A DNA stretch of 64,000 nt from a virus. The stretch spans positions 434,001 to 498,000 of IMG/VR virus record IMGVR_UViG_3300049215_000771; one strand, 5' to 3'. The notes under the pieces are model-generated. The model did not search any database. It saw only the letters and a list, made by a program, of their open reading frames with translations, and was not told the origin of the DNA. This document shows, piece after piece, positions 63,985-64,000 of this stretch; the stretch's first letter is position 1, and each line of letters starts with the position of its first letter. The position numbers and the translations under genes are program-made.

Positions 63985-64000
63985 ATCACGTTTCGACCTT

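Overview
The window reads as part of the genome of a very large tailed phage (jumbo or 'huge' myovirus) with a T4-type replication and recombination core. It carries a gp46/gp47 nuclease pair, UvsW-like and Dda-like helicases, both ribonucleotide reductase subunits, CTP synthase, a tail-fibre gene and a mini-protein built from the T4 gp23 capsid segment. Genes are densely packed, nearly all on the minus strand, and many overlap by ATGA, TAATG or TGATG. The host is inferred, weakly, to be a planctomycete-like bacterium, because several cargo genes look like planctomycete proteins: a HEAT-like 'DD.FPTREAA' protein, an AtpZ/AtpI-like membrane protein and a pseudopilin-like protein. I could run no database search.

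Layout. 0-11 kb: lipoprotein, amidotransferase, CTP synthase, nrdA-nrdB, gp46, a glycosyltransferase and gp47. 11-16 kb: mostly plus-strand genes for a secreted HEAT-like protein, sulfotransferase, large glycine-rich tail fibre and glycosyltransferase-like protein. 16-30 kb: aspartyl-, valyl- and threonyl-tRNA synthetases, UvsW-like helicase, exonuclease, a homing-type nuclease, glycosyltransferase, a GatB/YqeY-tail protein and a 2OG-Fe(II) oxygenase. 30.3-30.6 kb: a compact RNase P RNA. 30-38.8 kb: GT90-like glycosyltransferase, Dda, HNH, PurN-like and glutathionylspermidine-synthase-like genes. 38.8-64 kb: tRNA and tRNA-like genes interleaved with small proteins, CysRS, a mitochondrial-type single-chain PheRS, EF-Tu, a free-standing EF-Tu-domain-2-like protein, ClpS and three free-standing endonucleases beside tRNA genes.

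The theme is a phage-owned translation apparatus. Five synthetases are present and four look trimmed: ValRS lacks the CP1 editing domain, ThrRS lacks the N-terminal TGS/editing part, AspRS lacks the GAD insert and PheRS is the one-chain type. The tRNAs that can be assigned read only Leu, Ser, Phe and Tyr codons, and cover all six Leu and all six Ser codons. Between tRNA-Leu(GAG) and tRNA-Ser(CGA) lies a gene-less stretch of about 580 nt, rich in hairpins. It contains an unmistakable copy of the GTPase-associated centre of 23S rRNA (the L11-binding region), with both signature adenosine loops and an insertion of about 47 nt. Together with the phage EF-Tu this is the most striking feature of the window.

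Other unexplained signals are a short C-terminal tag (consensus [YHW]RSIDD) on six unrelated small proteins, N-termini resembling the T4 capsid-targeting sequence on four proteins, upstream genes whose stop codons lie inside the following tRNA, three leucine-anticodon tRNAs without a long variable arm, and two promoter-like motifs (CTAAATA and GGGTATATA).
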